From Multifurca ochricompacta (taxonomy: Eukaryota > Basidiomycota > Agaricomycetes > Russulales > Russulaceae): a stretch of DNA of 64,000 nt. Shown here in pieces: positions 1 to 10,573 of this stretch. The notes beneath the pieces are model-generated. The model saw only the letters and a list, made by a program, of their open reading frames with translations. It was not told the DNA's origin and made no database searches. Every line of letters starts with the position of its first letter. Position 1 is the stretch's first letter. The position numbers and the translations under genes are program-made. The stretch is from contig WTXG01000001.1 in the NCBI GenBank assembly GCA_022496185.1, forward strand, positions 1,178,001 through 1,242,000, read 5' to 3'.

Positions 1-791
1 CTTATGGCATTGTGGTAAATGATCCGGACGTTTCCACTTAAGATAATCAGAAAGCTCACGGTTTCTAGCTGCAACGCCTTCAGCTCTGCTTGGACTGACT
101 CTTCCTCGTCCAAGGAAAGGCTATTCGTGAGCATGTTGTCGATTTCCTAGGATGCGTCGTTGCAGCGTTTAGGAATAAAAAATGGACGAAGACAGACCCT
201 TTGATATTCCCTTGCCTCTGCGGTTTCCTCCAGCAATTTCTCCACGCTCTCTACATTTAACTCCTTGTGGATCTCCTTGAGAACCTCATTACCCTGCTTG
301 AGACCATGTAGAACTGAGACCTCTACGAGGGAGAACTCGATTGTTGAGACCTGAACAGCTGCGCGTAAAGGAAGGAAGAGTTGAGGTGACCGTGGTGCAC
401 GAACCAATTGTTCCAAACTTTCAAGCTGGCCGTCCGTTTTAACGAGTAGCCCTTCTTGGTACTTGCGCCTCCTAAGCGCGACAAGTGCACGGTCTTTATG
501 ACCCACAGCCAGCTGCTGCTTGGCTATCTGGTGTTCACGGTCTAGGATAACTTGAAGCTAGATTAACCGTAAGCGAATAAGCTACCTACGCCCCCTCGCA
601 TCGATGAAGAGAGCTCCCCCTACCCTCTTCTGGTACTGCTTTAATTTGTCGCGCTGTAGCTTAAGGCTTGAAACGACGGTGATCCAGTTAAGAGAGAGAG
701 GGAGGGAGGAAAGTAGAAGTTCGCGTAGAGCTTACTCGAGAATTGCACGATCCTGAGCCGTAATTCTAGGGGTTGATTGACTTACGCCCAT
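1..791 (-). CDS. VPS20: ESCRT-III subunit VPS20/CHMP6 (3' end beyond window)
   Basis: Snf7-family ESCRT-III protein that nucleates filaments on endosomal membranes during multivesicular-body sorting. I read a tiny first exon (Met-Gly, ATG at 791-789) spliced to exons giving ITAQDRAILE, LKLQRDKLKQYQKR, VILDREHQIAKQQLAVGHKD and RRKYQEGLLVKTDGQLESLE. These are followed by the CHMP6-typical TIEFSLVEVSVLHGLKQGN segment and EKLLEETAEAREYQ. The N-terminal Gly fits the myristoylation expected of VPS20, but the exon junction right after it makes that start an inference. Introns are short with GT/AG ends. The reading EIDNMLTNSLSLDEEESVQ continues toward the left edge, where the C-terminus is lost. Family assignment is strong because the conserved core is nearly identical to what is known for CHMP6. 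Confidence 0.88.
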
Positions 792-978
792 ACCACTGTT
801 TTTTATGTTGACCAAAGACCAAAAAGAGTTGTAATTCAGTGGACTGCAGCAAGTGCAATATGTATAAATCGGATGTTGCAGGATGGTGGAATCGCAATTA
901 AAGGCTGGGGGGTCCGAGGTGGAGTGTCATTAATTATATTAAATTTAGTAATACAAAAGCACAATTAAAAAACAACAA

Positions 979-2658
979 TCATAATTCGTCATATATATTT
1001 ACAGTGGGAAGACCCCCCCGAACCAAGGTATCTCCTGAGCTTTCGTACTCGTGTTCATCGTCGCGACCAGCGTACCTCTTTGTTGACAGAGCCATGTCCA
1101 GTGGGTGGGCCATTTCCGGAGCCACGTATGCCGGGTCAGCCGACTTGGGCTCGATGGGCTCACTATCGAATACATGGATATTGTCAAGGACAATAGAAGC
1201 CGAAAGATCGTTTCGACTCGGGGCGAATTCGGAATGAATTGCGATTGACTGATCGTCGGGGCTGTCACTACTGTAAGGCAGTAGAAAGGGACGAGTATAG
1301 GTATAGAGAAGGACGTTGAGCAAGCCAGATGACAGGTAAAAACCGTCAGCGATTACAATGACGGCGAAAGGCGTGTGGTGCCCAGCAAAGTCATTGTAGC
1401 GTGCGGCAGCCAAGGGGAGAACCTAAAGAGTTCAAATAAGCTTGGTGGACAAATGAGAACAAAGAGTCCTACCGTGACAATGTAAATGATTGGATAACTA
1501 ATAGCGACATCAGCAACTACGACAAGTAGGCTATGGAATGCGCGATCCTCACGCAAGCATTTTGTAGGCCAGGAGGTGAGACTGGGGAATGCCTTGAGAT
1601 TCTTGCCCATATGTCCATCGAACATGCCATCCCTCCACTGCGATAAAACCTCTCAGCACGAGGAAGACAGCTATATAGGCCAGCAAGCTTGAAAAGGCCG
1701 AGATCCACATCCACATGAAGTCGGCGACCGTCCTCTGCACCGAAAACTCTTCCATTATCCAGCACCCTTGAGAGAGTATTAGTTCCCGCGTGTGAGGTAG
1801 AGGGATAAACTCACAAGGGCCCGTTGGTCCATAAAAGCGGGAAGCACCATTAATGCCGACGTTGATGGCCACGTTAAGAACGATAGAAACCCATATTCCG
1901 GCCACTACAAGCACAGCACGCGAGACATTTGTATCGGGTTTCAATCGGAATATGAGGGCACTAAATGTGTATATAGCAACGTTCTGCGTGCACTTGTCAC
2001 GATCTTCTGAACGAATAGATTCATGTCAAGCACACTTACTCCTGCCCTGATTACGCCTCAAAGTCAGTCGTAACTGGTGTTGATTCGTGCAACTACTCAC
2101 GAGAGTGCAGTTCCCACATCGGCGAGCTGCTTTATGAGGCCTGAAATTGTATATATTAGCACGCGACCTTTCTCGCAAGGTGGAGAAGCAAACCTTGTGC
2201 TGTGCAGAATGGTCCCGAGTGCACAGTCTGCATGTGCGGGCCAAGACATTAGCGCACCGATCGAGAGGAGGGAAAGTTCTAATTACTCACTCCGTCAGCC
2301 ACCCACTTCATATTCATAAGCCCACCTGGACGTCTCATTGATCAGAGATGGTATCCCGCACTGAATAATGCTTACCAAGAGCCTGAATCAGGTCACACAC
2401 GAGCTGATTGAGAAGAAAAAGATGGACAGGCGATTCTAATCTCCATCTGCGCTTTGAGCCCGAGCGAATGCTGACAGTGCTGTACTATCAGGCGGTCGGG
2501 AAACTTGATTAACATGAGGTACCCTTGACTAAAATTCAGAAGCGTACTGCTATATAGCCCAAAAGGATAGAGATGGCAGAAGCTGAAACCGCGGAAATCT
2601 CAGCGAGAATGAAAACGCCGATACGCTGTCCAAAAGGGAGGTTGTTAGCAGTCGACAT
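979..2658 (-). CDS. Seven-transmembrane G-protein-coupled receptor-like protein
   Basis: Putative plasma-membrane receptor of the fungal cAMP-receptor-like/Git3-like class. The ATG at 2658 opens MSTANNLPFGQRIGVFILAE, a first hydrophobic helix. Later exons give WRLESPVHLFLLNQLVCDLI (TM2), GLMNMKWVADG, then CTAQGLIKQLADVGTAL (TM3). Next come RAVLVVAGIWVSIVLNVAIN (TM4), a Trp-rich TM5, a segment near 1360-1560, and GFYLSSGLLNVLLYTYTRP (TM7). A polar tail of about 80 residues ends at 979. The CTAQG and SGLLNVLLYTYTRP blocks recur in basidiomycete receptors of this class. Several introns interrupt it, and a few junctions (around 2040-2080 and 1410-1480) are not settled. Ligand unknown. It is divergently transcribed from PTC6. 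Confidence 0.72.
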
Positions 2659-2921
2659 TCGAGCGGAGGAGTGCTAACGCTGATACTCACGGGGGCGTAT
2701 TTATATACTTGTTGTCATTTTTGACTGGCATTTGGCGAACGCTTGATGGAGGCGGAGGCGGTGTTAACCGTCGGCGCTGTATTCTTCAGGTTCAGGTTCA
2801 GGTTCAGGTTCAGGTCCAGTGGTAAAACCCGCATATATGCCAATTCCACCGTGAGCCGTGAGCAGCTTCGAGCCTTCCTCCTACCGTAATTATGATGAAA
2901 GCCTGGGAAAGCTGTGCTTGA
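2659..2921. promoter_or_regulatory. Divergent promoter between the receptor and PTC6, with a TTCAGG tract
   Basis: This 263-bp gap separates two opposite start codons (2658 minus, 2922 plus), so it should hold both promoters. It contains a perfect five-copy TTCAGG array at 2785-2814. A minus-strand open frame crosses it but shows only the repeat-encoded Leu-Asn alternation and no family similarity. Confidence 0.55.
2785..2814 (+). repeat. (TTCAGG)5 hexamer tract
   Basis: Five perfect tandem TTCAGG copies are read directly, with a degenerate sixth (tccagt) after them. The unit resembles, but is not, the usual fungal telomere hexamer TTAGGG. Confidence 0.9.
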
Positions 2922-4627
2922 ATGGCCTTTCGACTCTTTCGTACTTGGCGTCCTCCTCATCCATCTCATCTACTTTCCCGCCAAGCATTTTATCATGATT
3001 ATGTGCGCTGTGCAACTCCAGGTGATGAACTTATTTTGTAGACCTCTAGTACTCAGCACTTAGTGTTTATTCCGTGTCACAGGCGGCACTGTACGCATCC
3101 CCTTATCATCCCCAAAGGTGATTGGTATAGCAAATTCTCGCGGGGAGCGAGCGTGAGTTCATCTTTCATCCGCCAGCATTTAAGTATGACAATTGGCCAC
3201 TAGCTATCAGGAGGATTTCTATTCGTTTGCAACATTATCGTTAAACCCAGAGGAATTGCGCTTAACTGTCTCTACACACCTCGGCATCGACTGGGACCCA
3301 GAAACCGTTGGTCATCCATTCTCCAGGCAGGCAGTATTTGTAGGCATATACGATGGGTGAGGTTACCAACCTGGCAACATGTGTTTGTCACTCATGGAAT
3401 GAAGGCATGGTGGTTCGACCGTGTCACAATACCTACGCCAGGAGTTGCATGGCCTCTTGGAGTCAGCAGACAAGTCTCATATCCCTGAAATGCACGCATA
3501 CATCAAAGAGATCGGAGGGTACTTCAAGCGTTTTAAGGGTGGCCTGCTCTCCCCTTGGGTTAACCCTTCTTCGGAAGACGCAGGGGCAATGGACTTGCAC
3601 GCAAGAGCCACACTTACGTTCTTCGAGGTGTGTACTATTCAAGATACCGTTATTGTTCTCCCCATAAACGAGACGGATTGTCATTATGACAGGTAGACAG
3701 AAACCTCGAGGCAGAAGCGGCCGCCAAAGTATGCGGATCCACTGCTTCTATTGCTGTCCTCCACTCCCTGGATGCCCCTTCAACACCTTTCTTTTCGGCG
3801 AAGATGATGGCCTTGACCGTCGCGCACGTCGGGTATGCTCGGTTCCTCTCTCCTCATCATGCCCAAACTTAGAGTGGCAAATATTGAAGTGATACTCGCG
3901 TTCTGTTATGTTCTACACATGGTGGGATTGCCCACGCAATGACCGAGAACCACCGCGCGGAAGGTCGCGTCGAGTCTGTCCGCTTAAGACAAATGATGGG
4001 AACTGGAGTCATCGCTGATTCCTTTGGGGATGCCCGGTACGTTCACTATGTCCCCCAAGACCTCCCAACATTAATAACTTCAAGGTGGATGGGTGCCCTA
4101 GAAAATACACGGAGGTGAGTCCGGCTTCCCGCTCAGTTCACGTCTTGGTGTTGCTGACTGGGCCTTAGCCTTGGAGACTTGAAGTGGAAGCCCTGGGGTG
4201 TCACAGCGGAGCCTGAAGTCAACACCAAGCTTATTGAAGGTCAGCATAAGTCCTATCCCCAAATCAATGATGTTTAATACCTTATTCTACAGGCTCTAAG
4301 TGGGCCTTCATGGTTCTAGTCTCTGACGGCATCTCTTCAGTCGTGTCAGATCAAGAAATAGTGGATCTTGCTCGTGGAGCAACAGCCCCGAAGCATGCTG
4401 CAAATCGCATTCTATCATTCGCTGAAGAGATGGGTAGTTCTGATAATCTGACAGCCATTGTATTACCCTTTGCTGGATGGGGCCAGATAAGTGGTCCTGA
4501 TCAAACTAAAAAGCTCCGAGAATACCGGTCGGGCCAGATGAGTCAGCCTATCTTCCTGTTCTACAACCTGGTATCTCACTTTCTCTGCCGTCCCCCAGTT
4601 GGCGCTGAGCGCCAGAGGAGAATGTAG
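2922..4627 (+). CDS. PTC6: Mitochondrial PP2C-type protein phosphatase (PTC6-like)
   Basis: PPM/PP2C Ser/Thr phosphatase expected in mitochondria. Exons I can place: 2922-3021, 3083-3152, 3204-3356, 3405-3627, 3693-3832, 3890-4036, 4085-4114, 4169-4239 and 4293 onward. The start MAFRLFRTWRPPHPSHLLSR is Arg-rich without acids, a good mitochondrial presequence. The metal and catalytic blocks follow in order: RGERAYQEDFYSFATL, VGIYDGHGGSTVSQYL, VGDTRVLLC, NTRSLGDLKWKPWGVTAEPE, FMVLVSDGISSVVSDQE and SSDNLTAIVLP. This is the order seen in the Ptc6 branch, which acts on the pyruvate dehydrogenase complex and in mitophagy in yeast. The 3' end is less certain: the last exon runs to a stop at 4625-4627, but an intron from about 4570 could give a different tail. 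Confidence 0.86.
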
Positions 4628-4764
4628 TTGTATCGATGCCCAAAATCGTCAACTGCTTCTACCCTCTCCACTAATTTACACTTCATGGATAATACACCAC
4701 TGTTACTCTTGTTGACCCTCCATAACAACCGGAGCTTTCTTTCATAGCTAACTGAGCGTTAAAA

Positions 4765-7252
4765 CTAGATTTGCGCAGCAGCATGCCCGTCTGCACGGGG
4801 ATCGGATCCAGCTGCCCACACGGTTTTGCCAGATTTATCGCTAAGCCTCTGAATCACTTGCCCGCGCCCAAACATGCCTCTCGCAAACCCTGAAAGAATG
4901 CGGGCATCGTGCCCCATACCTAATTATTGTATTGGTGGCATGAGAAACTGAAAGGGTAATTCTGTGATCGCTCACCTCTAAGCCTTTCCACGGTGTCCGG
5001 GGGTATACCCTCTTCGAAATATACCTCACTGTTTATGTCGCCGGCACGATCTGCGTTCGTGACGTTCGCGTCTGGGCTGCCCGGTGATATGCAGAACGTG
5101 GTGCATCGAGAGCCGCTTGGGGGCTGAAGCCTCGCAGGATGTTCAGCAATACCTGGACGTGTCCTTGAGGCTGCAATGTATGTTCAACAACCTCACGATC
5201 AAGAACAACAGTGGCAACTAGCCTGCATGAAGCCCCCCATCACGCCGTATGACAGGAAAAGGTCATCCCCACGGGTTGCAAGAGCGGGAATGATGGTGTG
5301 GTATGGGCGCTTCCCCCCCTTTAGAAATATCAGCTCAGTGCGAGTAATAGAGTAGCCAACAGAGTAGCCCACGCACCTGAAGAGCATTCGGGTGGCCAAC
5401 GCTAAGGGCGAACCCCGCGCCACGGTTTTGTAAGGTGAAGCCACAGCCTTTCGGAACAGCTTGTAGAGAGTTTTGAGCTTATTCCAATGCAGATCATTCA
5501 AGACCCGCACCTCCAGTTCCAAAACCTGGCGGGTGTGGTTAAGGATGGAAAGTCTGTACCTGTGAGACGGCAAACGCACCGGCATAATTGCTCTGGATGT
5601 AGCTGCACGCATTCCCCCACTGGTCAGTGACTACATAAACGTCATAAATAAACTATCTCATGTGGAGTTGACTGTTCATGTCGCGGACCAGAGAAATAGA
5701 CCGTGTCTGACGACTGGACCGGGTTGCCCTACAAGATTGTGAGCCCGGGGAAGATCAAATAATAATTAGTAAACGCACGTGAATAACCTTGGGGTTAGTC
5801 TTTTCGGGATCAAAGAGGGCTGCCCTGGACGCGAGATAGCTCTGCAGCGGTTCAAAAGACAAACTCACTTCTCCCTCGGAGGATCATCGTACCTTGCTCA
5901 GGAGTTCCTTGACTGGGACGTGTTGAACGTCTGGATCAGCGACATAATATTGACTGTCTGGGGATGAAGAGTTTCAAAAGACGTCAACGGACAGGGGGAG
6001 GGAGGGGAGAAACAAACACCCACCTGCAAAAGCCAGCCTTTGATTCGGTGGTCAGCACGAACGCAATGCAACGTCTGGAGTTTACGTGAAGGTGAACCTT
6101 AATGCCTCCACGAGAGTGTGAAGATAAACGGCCGAATTGTGTTCCATTTCCAGGAGGTTTCGGACAAGGCCCTGCTCTTGAATGTTTTCCAATATTCCCA
6201 ACGCCAAAAGCGCAGTGATACCTTGTCCATTCGGAGGGCACTAGAAATAACGCTCATGAGAGCTATTGGCCAACTCGTATAGACGCGCCAGACTCACCTC
6301 ATAGAGAGTCAGTTCTCCGCCGTATGTGTACTTGATAGGTTCGATAAAAGAACTAGTGTGCCTTGCAAGGTCTTCGAGTTCCATGACGCCACCTTTGCTC
6401 TTGATGACCTCTACAATGGCTTCAGCGATCCGGCCCTTGTAGAATCCATCCTTGCCATGCTCCGCAAGAGCCCGGAAGGTGATTGCCAGATTAGATAACT
6501 TCATAATCTGACCAGGGAGGGGAGCCTTTCCATCGAGGAGCATCTCATGCCAATTAGGTGACGCGTTCTTGATCAGGTCTTCAGAACGTTGCCACTGTAT
6601 TTTCATGCTCGGTAAATATTTTCTGTATTGTCCAAATCCAAATGTGTGTGGCTCACCGAAAAACTGTGGATTTCTGATACAGGGACACTGTCATCGTCGA
6701 CGACGACGACAAATATGAGAATCAGTCAGCAGCAGTTAACAACCGTATGGAGTGTGTGTTGTACCCCTCCTCGGCGAGTCGGATGGCTGGCTCTAAGACT
6801 TCCGCCACGCTCAGCCTCCCGCTCCCAAACGCCTCGACGCTGTCAACCCAGGCGGCAGCGGCGCCTACACAACAGGTTCAAAAATAATTGAGTCGAGTGC
6901 TACAGCTGCTGTATTTAAACTGACTGACGAACCAGGCACCGTTACAGAATTGAGGTCGGTCGTTGGGATGCTTCCAGTAATACCTCGCGAACGCAGATAT
7001 TCGATGCTTAACTTCTCCGGCGCGCGACCGGATCCATTGAGTGCTTTGACGGTCTTTGTTTTGGCATCGTAGAAAAGACAAAACGCATCGCTACGGTAGC
7101 GAAATGCCCCGCCGCATTAGAAGTAGAGTTGATGTCGTTTGAGACTGCTCCACGCACCCACCAATTCCACAGCAGCTTGGTTCGGTGACGTTTAATGCCG
7201 CGGAGGTTGCGACAGCTGCGTCCGCTAGCACACGTTGTCACACACTGAGTCA

Positions 7253-7285
<33 letters not shown>

Positions 7286-7458
7286 AAGTCCTCACCGGCA
7301 TTCCCGCCCCTTCTCAATATCTCCAGCCCGGCTTCTGTGGCCAATGGCTGGGATGAAGAAACGACGCCTTTCGTACCGTACACAATCGATCGTCTACTCG
7401 GGAATCGTTGGAGAACGAGCTCAGGGCTGTCCACTCTAGACCAGTCAATCTTTACCAT
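4765..7458 (-). CDS. Gamma-glutamyltransferase-like Ntn hydrolase
   Basis: Member of the gamma-glutamyltranspeptidase superfamily (YwrD-like fungal branch), which cleaves gamma-glutamyl amides such as glutathione. The start [20 protein letters not shown] leads to [29 protein letters not shown], then after intron 1 [21 protein letters not shown] middle exon gives [20 protein letters not shown]. The self-processing Thr lies in [20 protein letters not shown], assembled across an intron with donor gtccgc near 5681. Downstream are [34 protein letters not shown] and GVMGGFMQ. The end is [10 protein letters not shown] with stop at 4765-4767. About a dozen exons. No clear signal peptide, so an intracellular enzyme is likely. 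Intron 1 holds a GTTGTC repeat. Exact substrate unknown. Confidence 0.87.
7253..7285 (+). repeat. (GTTGTC)5 hexamer repeat in intron 1 of the GGT-like gene
   Basis: Perfect GTTGTC units read on the plus strand. On the coding (minus) strand they lie between the GGNA-encoding exon (donor gtgagg) and the exon for ADAAVAT, so they are intronic. Confidence 0.85.
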
Positions 7459-8016
7459 GGTTTAAGCAATCGTGGTCGTGGTTAGAAATCTCAGTCATCT
7501 CAGTAACGAGCTGTATCTGTATCTGATATCCCCTGGATCCACGCTGACATCCCATCCCGTGGGTATGCCCCGTGAGCAATCATGGCCCTTAAAGCACATG
7601 GACACACGCACATGGACGAACACACATGTGAACACGAGTCTCGGCTGTGAATACCAATCTCGAATCGTGGCATCCCGAAGATTGTAAGTTACACCTTATC
7701 TCCCTCGAGCCTGCTCGAGCCTGCACAAACGGTGTACCATGCTTGTCTTTTCAATTTAAATTTAAATTATGGGCCCGCACGCCAGAACGCGTAATGTAAC
7801 CCAAATTAAACAAAGCGAAGCGAAATTAATCTTGTCCAAAATGCAGTACATGCAGACGTCTAGTCGTCTTGTAAAATGCCAGTATGATGCTGTCGTGGAT
7901 GAGGTGCTGCGAAACCTGTGCAGTGTACATCGTGGATATTGAATAGTACAGTGATGGTGACCATCTCCTTGAGAACTCGACCGAGAATGCGGTTCAATCT
8001 CGTGGCGTAGCCAAAA
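7459..8016. other. Gene-free stretch between the GGT-like gene and the MFS exporter
   Basis: About 560 bp upstream of the GGT-like start and downstream of the exporter stop. No open frame with recognisable content. It has A/T-rich patches including tttaaatttaaatt near 7757 and an imperfect cacatggac repetition near 7600. It presumably contains the GGT-like promoter and the exporter terminator. Confidence 0.6.
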
Positions 8017-10174
8017 TTATACATCGCTATCTTGGGGCTTGGCAGGCGTCACACTCGGCGCAAATCTTGACTTCGAGCGCAAATAAGCCCCGTGCCGCAG
8101 AAGTACAACAGGAATAGGGATCATGATAGCGGCAACAAGTCCAAGAAGAGTGGACGCCCACCGAGGATTCAGGGCATCGAACATCTGTCGGGCGAAAAGC
8201 TGGAAGTGCGGGGGAAATGAAATGAGAGGTATGTTGAGAGGGAGGTGGACTGGAATCGATGCATACCGGAAAAACGGTACCAAAGATACTACGCGACACA
8301 GTGCTAGCAGCTAAAGCGGATGCGGATGCGAATAGATACGCATCAACTGTATAATTAATTAGGGAAAGCTGGGGAAACCCAACTGGGGTCAGCGAGAGAC
8401 AGAGCGAGACAAAGATGGTTACCCACAAAAATCAGAAAGATTGAGAAGCCCATCAAGCCTCCAGCTAAGAGTGGAGACCACAGGGATATAGAGGGATACG
8501 ATGTCCATCCGAACCAGAAGAAAGAGATTGCGAACAAGGGGGCCCCAAGCAGTGTAGCTTCGAGACGTGCTTCCGGTGGAACCTTGGCGGGAGCGTACTG
8601 TTCGATGTACCGATTATACCGAGCGTTGTAGAACATTAAATACTAAAACAATTGATTAGTTGGAGGAAGGAGAAGTTGAGGGTAAACACTGACTACTATG
8701 ACGCCAACGCCGCCCCCGATGGAAATAGGGAGGAACATCAAACCGGACACGCCAGGGTTCAGATTGTGACCTTTTGTAAAAACAATTGGGTACGCTTCAA
8801 ATAGGAGATATATGCAACCATAAAGGAACTGTAATGGATCAATAAGCACGAAGGGTTGGGAGATATTGAGTCGCTCACGCTCTGGTAAACTGCGATTGCC
8901 ATGAGCATGGGTTCGAGAAACAAGATTTTGAACGGCATGGCGAGAATGGTGTTAAGGCGACGACCGATAGTGGGTCTGTTGATTTCAGAGGGTGCATAAT
9001 ATCGATCTTCCCCGGTCTCCTTCCTAATTTGCCTCGCTTTTTTAGCGAGAAGGACGGGCTTGTACGTTTCGGGGAGAGTAAAAAGTACTAGCGCCAAGCA
9101 GAAACCAGCCTGAACCGAGTGAATGACCGGTGAGCAATAATTAAGATGAAGACGAAGAAAAGACGGACAAACATGGTAAGCACCCAGAAAACCCACCTCC
9201 AAGAAGCGCCACCGACAGCTATCCAACCAGCGACGACAGGCCCTAACGCAGGACCCGCGAAAGGTGAGACGGCGAAAAGGAGCATCGCCTTTCCGCGCGT
9301 CTTAGCATCCCAGATATCGCCGACTACGCCTCTAATAATGATTAGAGGGAGGAGATGTCAATGTACGGTGGCATTCACGAACCCGCTATTTGTTAAAGGC
9401 GCAGCTGCAAAGGTACCTGCCAAGAATCGGAAGACTAAAATGGACGCAGTGTTTTGAGAGAGAGCACAGCCGACTTGAAACCCCTAGGAAGAGAGAGTTT
9501 ACGGTCAGATATTGAGCGAAAGATGTATAATGGACATGTAATACCGTGTAGAACAAGAATGAGATCAAGAAGACTGGGCGGCGACCAATCTATAAGGAAA
9601 TATCAATAAAGGAAGGTGGTAGGGATAGGCGGAAAGCACTAACGTCCTCAGACAGTGGACCCCATACGAGTGGGCCGAGACAGTAACCAGCAATGAACAA
9701 GGACACGGTAAGGGTGGCAACCTCTTCACTAAAGCCGAATTGGTCCATCATTTGAGGAAGTAGGTTGGAGGGAGCAGCACTGGCGAATGTGCTAAGGGGG
9801 GAACGGATAAGTGGAAATGAACGAAATTAAAAAATAAAATAAAAAAGAAGGGATCTGACGGACGCATTTAAAACTAGGATGCCACCGGCAATGGTGATGT
9901 ACCAGCGTTTCCACCTAGGCCAGCTCTGTAAAAAAAAAAAGAGGGGGAAGAGCTGGTTAGAAAGTATTTTTTTAAAAAAGCAAAAGATGGGAAAGCGGAC
10001 CAAAGGATTGAGGGGATCATCGGGAGCAAATGAGACAAGCCATGGGTCTGAATTGTCGTCTGTTGTAGAAGGGAGTGGAGGAGGATCATTATTGATCTTC
10101 TCATTTGAAGGGATTGCACTTTCGATTACGGTTGAAGCTTGGCTAGAGGGACTTTTAGAGGAAGGGGAAGACAT
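8017..10174 (-). CDS. Major facilitator exporter, DHA1 family (polyamine/drug type)
   Basis: Proton-coupled membrane exporter of the 12-TM DHA1 family (Tpo1/Flr1-like). A polar, Ser/Pro-rich cytosolic N-terminus begins MSSPSSKSPSSQASTVIESA and reaches the landmark SWPRWKRWYIT. Exons then give EEVATLTVSLFIAGYC, LGPLVWGPLSEDIGRRPVF (the DHA1 loop 2-3 motif), GVVGDIWDAKTRGKAMLLF, FAGPALGPVVAGWI and a cytosolic loop LPETYKPVLLAKKARQIRKE. C-terminal helices and the tail KPQDSDV end it. Eight or nine short introns. Substrate cannot be read from sequence; polyamines, azoles or similar compounds fit the family. It is head-to-head with the WRAP73 gene. Confidence 0.85.
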
Positions 10175-10187
10175 GTAAATGAGGGGG

Positions 10188-10240
10188 AGAAGAAGAAGAA
10201 GGAAGAGGAGGAGGAGGAGGAGGAGGAAGAGGAGGAGGAT
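10188..10240 (+). repeat. Purine (GAA/GAG) microsatellite
   Basis: Uninterrupted purine run of GAA and GAG triplets just upstream of the exporter start codon, so in its 5' leader or promoter. Read directly. Confidence 0.85.
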
Positions 10241-10504
10241 GGGAATGAATAGGACTGGGCAGACATGAGAAAGAGATATAAGAGTGACGTTCGGGGCTAA
10301 GGTAAGTCATCCAATCTGACGAGACACGAAACGGACAAGGAAGGATAGAGGATGACTTGACTTGACTTGACTTGGCACATGCATGCAAGTGGGGTTTGGG
10401 TGAGAAGTGGGTCAAATGAAACCGGCGGGGCAGCCTTAATAGTCAATTATTAGCTAATGTGGTATATCTCATTATCATCTCATCTCTCACTCACTCTCAC
10501 GCGC

Positions 10505-10567
10505 ATACACACACACACAACACACATACACACCACATACACACACACCGCATACATACACACACAA
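10505..10567 (+). repeat. CA-rich microsatellite in the WRAP73 5' leader
   Basis: Compound CACA/CATACA repeat ending a few bases before the WRAP73 start codon at 10574. Together with the purine tract at 10188-10240 it shows that this 399-bp divergent promoter is repeat-rich. Confidence 0.85.
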
Positions 10568-10573
10568 CCCTTC

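Noticed and set aside
2715..2969. Minus-strand frame across the TTCAGG tract
   Set aside because: Overlaps PTC6 exon 1 and the shared promoter; repeat-encoded residues and no conserved motif.
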